Below, piece by piece: positions 57,817 through 64,000 of a DNA stretch of 64,000 nucleotides. The stretch's first letter is position 1, and the number at the start of each line of letters is the position of its first letter. Below the pieces are notes generated by a model, which was not told the DNA's origin, did no database searches, and saw only the letters and a program-made list of their open reading frames with translations. Origin of the DNA: Marchantia polymorpha subsp. ruderalis. Taxonomy: Eukaryota; Streptophyta; Marchantiopsida; Marchantiales; Marchantiaceae. Made by a program: the position numbers and the translations under genes. The DNA lies in assembly GCA_037833965.1 (NCBI GenBank), contig AP031352.1, forward strand, positions 29,762,501-29,826,500, given 5' to 3'.

Positions 57817-60600
57817 GAAGCCCCGTGTTCCTTGTTTTCCCTCTGGCCAAATCGAAAAGTCTTACCAACTGCCGCTATACAGTTTTGTCTGTTTGTTTTC
57901 TCGGCATGTTTCGATCTCGAGTTTTGGTGCTCTTGAAACGCACCGATTATCCCTTCGTTGATTCCGTGGAGGACAGTGCAACGAAATTACAAGATTATAG
58001 AAGTAAGTCAACTATAAAATCTAGCCAAAAGTATGGGAATACCGGATGAAAAGATGAAACACCAACGGGTATATGTGTCTACGTCCCATTCTTATAAAAT
58101 TTATTATCTCATATGTATAATCATTTTATAATATATAATTTTATCATATTAAAATTAAAAAACCATTGAGAACAAAGTTATTATCAGTTTGACCTCTTTT
58201 ATAACCAAATTGGCTCCATCCACTCTTCCAGATATAAAACTAAATTAGATATATTGATTTTTCACTATATGTTGATTTTGAGTTTAAATCAAATAAAAAA
58301 ATTAATTTAAATTGAAGACTGAAATTTTTTTAAAAAATTTACAAATTTCTTTAGCACTCCGAAAGAATTTTTCGTGTCAAATTCTTGATATCCAACTTCC
58401 TATGACTTGCTTAAATGATAATGTTAAATTATCACTCAGGTATTGTAAGTTGTTACAATGAACAAGTTGATGGAGATAGAATAAACAAAATTGAAACACT
58501 GCTAAATTTGATATCAATCCGTAAGACAAAATTGAAAGAATAATATGATTAAAAGAGCTTGATGTTGCATGATGCAATGAAGAATATCTTCAAATAATAT
58601 AACTAAAAATCTTTATCCTTATTCTTATATCGATTCCACTTTGATCAAACTAGCTGAAACTAGATCAAACTTGCTCTTTAGTCGACTGCCAAGGAGCTGC
58701 TGATTTATCTATCAAAATCAAGTTATAAAATTGAGAAGTCTAAAATAATATCTTTTGAAGCCTTATCAACACAATGATAATACTAAGCTGGTCCATATTT
58801 TTAAACTTCTAATAATCTTAAAATGAGACCTTACTCTTCCTAAGCTAATGAAGATGATTCAGTTACAAACTTCTCCTGGTAAAAACATCGGAACAAAACA
58901 TTTTACTTTCCAACTTGTTCCAAGAGTCTAAAATTGTCTAAAGTATGATATGACTGAACTTGTTTCATAATCAATGTGTTTTGTAAAAACTCTGTAAGCA
59001 CTTCAGCTCATGCTTTCAATCTCTAAAGTCTAGCTGCCATCTTGCTATGTCTAGCATACATTCCAATATAACGCAGAGACCACCATGGACGTAATATTAT
59101 AAAAGATTATGCTAACCCATTGAGAGATCACATGTCAAACGATAGAGGGATATGAATAAAACCTCGTCCAGTCTAATCATGAAGCGCTCAACATAGGCAT
59201 GCAACAGGTGATTATGTGACCTTGTCCCAAATATCACAAAAGTTAAAAATGATTGAAATGCTAATCACTTTCTACAAACCTGGAACGATGAAAGAAGGGT
59301 TCAACTCAGTCCGTATGATATCTAGAGTGACAAATGTTATTGTAACTGTTCATCATTTGGACATTTCAAATGATACTAGGATAGTCTTCGTCCAATTTTT
59401 TCACATGGATATTTATCCCTTTTGAGAAAAAAGTAACAAAATCACACACTTCTCTAGATAACATCATGGGAAGGATTGAAACTAAAGCTAGCACAAAAGA
59501 ACAAAAGATTACTCATAACCTATTGCAAAAAATAAAATAAAATTCGGATTTTCGTTTGTTAAAAATCAATGGAAGTTACTCGAAGCGAAGTAAATGGTAC
59601 CTAGCTTGCTTATAGCGTCATTTTCTTTCAATGTTTTGACTAGATTATCGTACACTATTGAAAGCGGTTGGTGCTGAAGTTTCTATCTAGACTTCTCCAG
59701 ATCTCTATCTCCTCTCAAGGTCCAGCAGAATCATAGAGGCACACCCGGATTTTATTTTCCTTTCCTTGTGCTCTGCGGTAGAGTGATTCCCTTTATAAAA
59801 CTGCCATAAATCATGAGCATCCAGACGCATCCAGACGTTAAAGCAATGGCAGCTGATATTTGTACTCTCTCACACGACCTCAACACTCTTCACGGTCAAG
59901 CAAGTAAGAAGAAACTCCTGTTACAGGTAACAGATCTGTCTCGTAGAGGTACGTGTGAGAAAGTGGTTATTTAATATATTTTTTGGTCAAACTATATGTG
60001 TTTATCGCTATCTGTTACTAGGGAGTACATAGTTGTCAGCTCACCAGATTGAGGATATCCTCAGATGCTGATACTTTCGTCTTTAAGATTATCTCCTTAG
60101 ATTCCGAGTGAGGAATGCGCGTGGTGTCACGGTTCACATATATGTGCGTAAGCTTCCAATTGTTGAGAAAGTGGAACCAGTCGGCATTTGTGCTCTTTAG
60201 CATTGTTCGAAAGAGTAATTCTCTGAAACTTCTATAGTTTCCTCGGAAGAAGAAAAATTATCAAAAAATTGGAACACCTGCTCATGCCATATTTCTTTCG
60301 TATTATCTCATAGCAACCACTGGGACGAACATTAAATAAACAGTCACCTCAATATGGTTCCTTTCGGTATTTTTCGTCACTTAAAATAATTATTTTTAAA
60401 AGCATTGTTCGTCACTTCTTCTAATAGGATACGAAATATTGGCAATTATATTTCAAGCGCAGATTTTTAGAATTTAGAATTTAATTCAAATATAATAATT
60501 TAAATTAAAAACTTATTTAAAAAAATTAATTATTTGTTACGCGACAATTTCAATATAGAAAATTGATTATCTGATGATTGAAGCATTCATATATATAAAA
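57817..60600. other. AT-rich intergenic DNA
   Basis: No gene is supported. 58.08-58.62 kb and 60.36-60.6 kb are very AT-rich. The 69-residue plus-strand frame at 59216-59425 is not recognised and is flanked by stop-rich sequence. Element-derived sequence is possible but no domain could be read. Confidence 0.45.
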
Positions 60601-63600
60601 CTGCGTGGCTTTACACTTGATTCCATTCATATGGAATCGAGACCAACGAAGGCCAAGAAGGCAATACTTTCTTCTGTCCGTTCCCTCAATCTTATTCCCA
60701 CTGTTACCAGATTTATAATCTGAAATTTTTAAAAGGTCGATTTGCCGAAACTTTCGGCGTTGTGTAGACTCTTAGGCTGTACAGATTTCCTTGTACTTTA
60801 TGTACCTTCTTAGATTTGAATAATATTTCTTTAATTTCCTCACAGGCAATTCTGTCAGTACTCAAAGTACTATGGTAGTTCAAGAAAAGAGGGTCTTCCA
60901 AACCTGATGAAGAAATGATTTACATAGTAGTTGAACAATGTAACAAGTTCTGCAAAAGGACTACTATAGTTGTTGTGCACTGTGTTTGGATCCTTCTGCT
61001 GGTTCTGCACGAGTCAGTGAAGTGTTCATGACGAGGTGTAAGAGCCAGAGTCTGCACAGCAGGTGAACTTTGATGCTGAATGTCGTGATACTCATTGCTT
61101 TCAAGCTTTAGTGTTCTGGAAACAAATTTATTATGCAAATTCCTACGAAGCAGATGCTTTGGGTCCCTGCTGTGTGAGCTGATGCAGTCATCATAGTATG
61201 ACTTGTAGACTTAATTGAAAGCATTTTGTTCCCTAGCACTCAGAATGTCTTCATTTGAAGATACCTCATGTGATTCATGATGGCGCTTCTGCAGGCACCC
61301 AAAAACTTTACAGCCATTTGGACCCCACTCGGACGATCAGTTCTTGCCGATCGAGATCGTTCCATGATTTTACGTTGTAAATGAAACTTTTGCGTGGCTA
61401 AGAAGATTTCTCAAATCTGTTCAAAAAATCTTATGCCTGTTTCAAGCCGTCAAGCAAGTTATTTTCCAACGTCGGGCCCAGCTGAGCTTCTCAATCTGAA
61501 TTCCTGGTCTACCTACGAATAGGCTGAGGTAATCATTATTCTATCATCTAGACAGCGGATTTTCCTTCACAGGTACTGCTAAGTTATGAAATTGCTGAAT
61601 GTGAACGCATGTTTGTTTAAACAAGTTACGAATATGAGCTGGACCGACATCTGCCATGATATGCAAAAGGTTTATGGTCCATATGCTTATGATCATCTGT
61701 GGTGGATCCTAGTGACAATGTGCATAGTTCACTTATCACATATGATCCAAAAGGAAAACTCAATCATACCAAAGAAACTTACGAGCTACCTGATTTTCCG
61801 AGACAACTGATAAGCAAAATTTGTTTGTATTACTAAGGTGCGTCTGCAATTCAGATCATGAAATAAAGAGCACTTGTCTCAGGCTGAAATCTGAGTACTT
61901 GTACTTGAAGAACACAGGCATATTGCATCTGCCCGCAGTTGAATAATTGCGGTTAGTGGCCCATCTCTTAACATTTACATATTACTGATGATATAGATCC
62001 ACCAAAAGAGAGTGAAAGAAAACTCACGGACTAAACTGTATCTGTCCTACCCGTGATGTGATCCAGCTAGTTACTACCGCGATCTGATGTTCTACCACTG
62101 GCTGGCTCTCGCGATTTGTTTAGGAGTCGCTGTGGGTACAGGTTCACTGTAGGTAACTGTACAGAGAAGCACGAAAGCCAATGTGAAGGCAAAGCTTTCA
62201 TTCTTGAGAATTCAATAATACAATGTCTTCGAGAACATAAATTGGCTAATGGTTCATGCACAATGCGTTGCCGAACGTAAGGTCCTCTGGTCGAAGCTAT
62301 ACTGCAGTAGACAATATCCAAAAAGGATGCTCCAATGGCTGCAAAGGCTGAGAATCGCACTAACAAAGTGAACCCAATAGCTGTCATGGACGGCGAAAAT
62401 AAGACGAGGGCCATTGACGCATCTGATCTTAAAGAAGAGCCTTGGAGACTTTTCTATTTCCAAGAAATTTGAGTGGATGAGGGGACTTGCTGTACTCTTG
62501 AAAGACGGCTTTTTCTCTCTCTATATAAAAAAATACTGGTAGAAGAGTCCTCATATTCTCCTATGACTGAAATTGTAAGTGCTGTCGTCAGAATTCTGTT
62601 CACTGCTGATCAAGATGTGGTCCGATATCTGAGCTATCACGATTGTGTGCCACTCGAAAGTGATCATACGCAAGTATGCTGCGCTAAGTTCACTTTACTG
62701 AAACCAGTTTGCCTCCTCTGGCTACTGACAAATCGTAAAGACTAAGGCCTAGACAAGAAAAAGGCCCTTGCTACATGACTCAATCGAACTCAGATTCCGT
62801 TTGTTCGACTTTATGTGATGTACAATCAATTTATTAGTAATAATATGACATTCAACATTTTAGTTTTCTCTCTGTCCACATTTGCTCGCTCTCTTGAAGT
62901 TTACTTGACGAGAAACGCAATTCATATGTAGAATGGGTTCACTCGTTTACTGATTGAATCCCCGCACATGGCAACTTACGTAAATGAAGTAGGAGTAGAA
63001 GTAGATTCCATCCTTATCATATACTTATTCTGTACTTGTAGTATATGTGCAAGAAACTTCGTGAACGTACTCTGAGCCTCTAACTTCTAACTTCGCTGAC
63101 TCTCAACTCCCAAGCTCGTTCTCAATGGAAACTTCCAATATATACATGCACAGACATTGGTCAACATACAAGACTGAGTGATCCCAATGCCTGCAGTGTC
63201 AAGTCAAATGTCATGAAAAATCGTCAACTGATCGCTTCTGATCAACTCCGTGCTCAGTTGTACTGCGAATGTACTCACACGTACGAAGGAGATGGAGGAA
63301 ATAGAGCAGCCTGTGTCCTGCATTCACTATACTTGAAGATCCTTCTTCTGTATGTATAGTTTAGGCTCAACAAGGGCGCTGTCAATAAATTCTACAAGCA
63401 CATCTTTGAAATGTGAGCAATCACATAGTCCTTGGAACATGCTAGAGCTAAATGTAGATGTAGATTTGAGTTATAGCAGATGTTCATCCTCTCGGAACTA
63501 AACACCAAAAATCTCCGTGAGGAAAAGGCCGTCATAGGGAATCAAGGTTTCTACGGATCATTATTTGCTACGAGGTTTGAGAGTGTAAAGTTGAAGTAAA

Positions 63601-64000
63601 ATTCAGCACTCTTAAGAAAAAATAATTCAATCATGCATTACTGAAGTGACTCTAAAGCTTCCTAAAATTAAGATCACGATCTGCTGCATACGGTATTTGA
63701 CAAGTATGAATGGAGAAGCACTGTTCTTCACCCAGATTGCAGTGAATCTACTCAGATGACTGGCTCAATCTGACACTGGAAAGTCTGATTAGTACCGACC
63801 TATCTATAATATTGGATATAAGGATTTCCAGACTGCTTTTAGAATAAGATTAACTCTCTGGGTGCACCTATATTGTTGCACACACGAAATAAGAAGTTTA
63901 TCACCAAGTACCGGGTTTGATGAATCGGTCATAACTACCGAAAGACACGAGTTTCATGTTCAACTCCAATTGTCGAGAAATCTGAGATTTTGTTGAACTC
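60601..64000. other. Intergenic DNA to the window edge
   Basis: Composition is moderate and several short open frames exist (minus 60920-61138, plus 61586-61810, minus 62067-62414, plus 62473-62745). None has a recognisable domain or phase-consistent neighbours. An exon of a gene extending past 64000 cannot be excluded. Confidence 0.4.

Noticed and set aside
61250-61390. Possible plus-strand exon after a TTCTGCAG acceptor
   Set aside because: About 30 coding-like codons end in a stop and no in-phase neighbouring exon could be found.

Overview
This looks like a nuclear chromosome segment of a green plant with flagellated sperm, most likely a bryophyte or other seed-free land plant, possibly a streptophyte alga. 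The reasons are that three multi-exon genes have GT-AG introns, one encodes the ciliary transport protein IFT139/TTC21B (lost from most seed plants), one encodes a TPR protein with a plastid-type N-terminus, and retrotransposons with plant-type Ty3/gypsy and Ty1/copia domains surround them. The species cannot be fixed from the sequence alone.

Layout. 1-1088 holds the end of a GC-rich, low-complexity ORF pair that is probably mobile-element derived, followed by LTR-like DNA to about 2.5 kb. 2.57-10.4 kb (minus strand) is a decayed Ty3/gypsy retrotransposon with Gag, two zinc knuckles, retropepsin, reverse transcriptase, RNase H and a DD35E integrase. It has two unusual cargoes: a cytosine-C5 DNA methyltransferase domain between protease and RT (about 6.6-7.57 kb), and a complete C4HC3 PHD finger at the C-terminus after the integrase (3.26-3.40 kb). 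Repeats that look like LTR pieces lie at 2.57-3.09 kb and 13.1-13.4 kb. 13.4-17.4 kb is AT-rich and contains the ruins of a Ty1/copia element.

The gene-bearing core is 18.5-41.2 kb. It contains the plastid-type TPR protein (minus, 3 exons, 1239 aa); a small unrecognised 3-exon gene (minus, 191 aa) placed nearly head-to-head with IFT139; IFT139 itself (plus, 21 exons, 1346 aa, all exon phases consistent); and a leucine-rich-repeat protein (minus, 4 exons, 924 aa) of the plant family often annotated as outer arm dynein light chain 1-like.

41.2-64 kb is essentially gene-poor. It has a pyrimidine-rich GC-richer stretch (41-44 kb), a 170-bp tandem duplication (44.1-44.4 kb), a long fold-back inverted repeat with 390-bp arms (45.4-46.3 kb), AT-rich wastes (46.4-49, 54.2-56.3, 58-60.6 kb), and a three-unit tandem array upstream of a TATA-like box (57.4-57.8 kb). 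A few candidate exons there are weak.

The item most worth following is the retrotransposon that carries both a DNA methylation writer and a histone-tail-reader-type PHD finger. Its stop codons are almost all TAG and none is TAA, which fits decay by deamination of methylated CHG sites.
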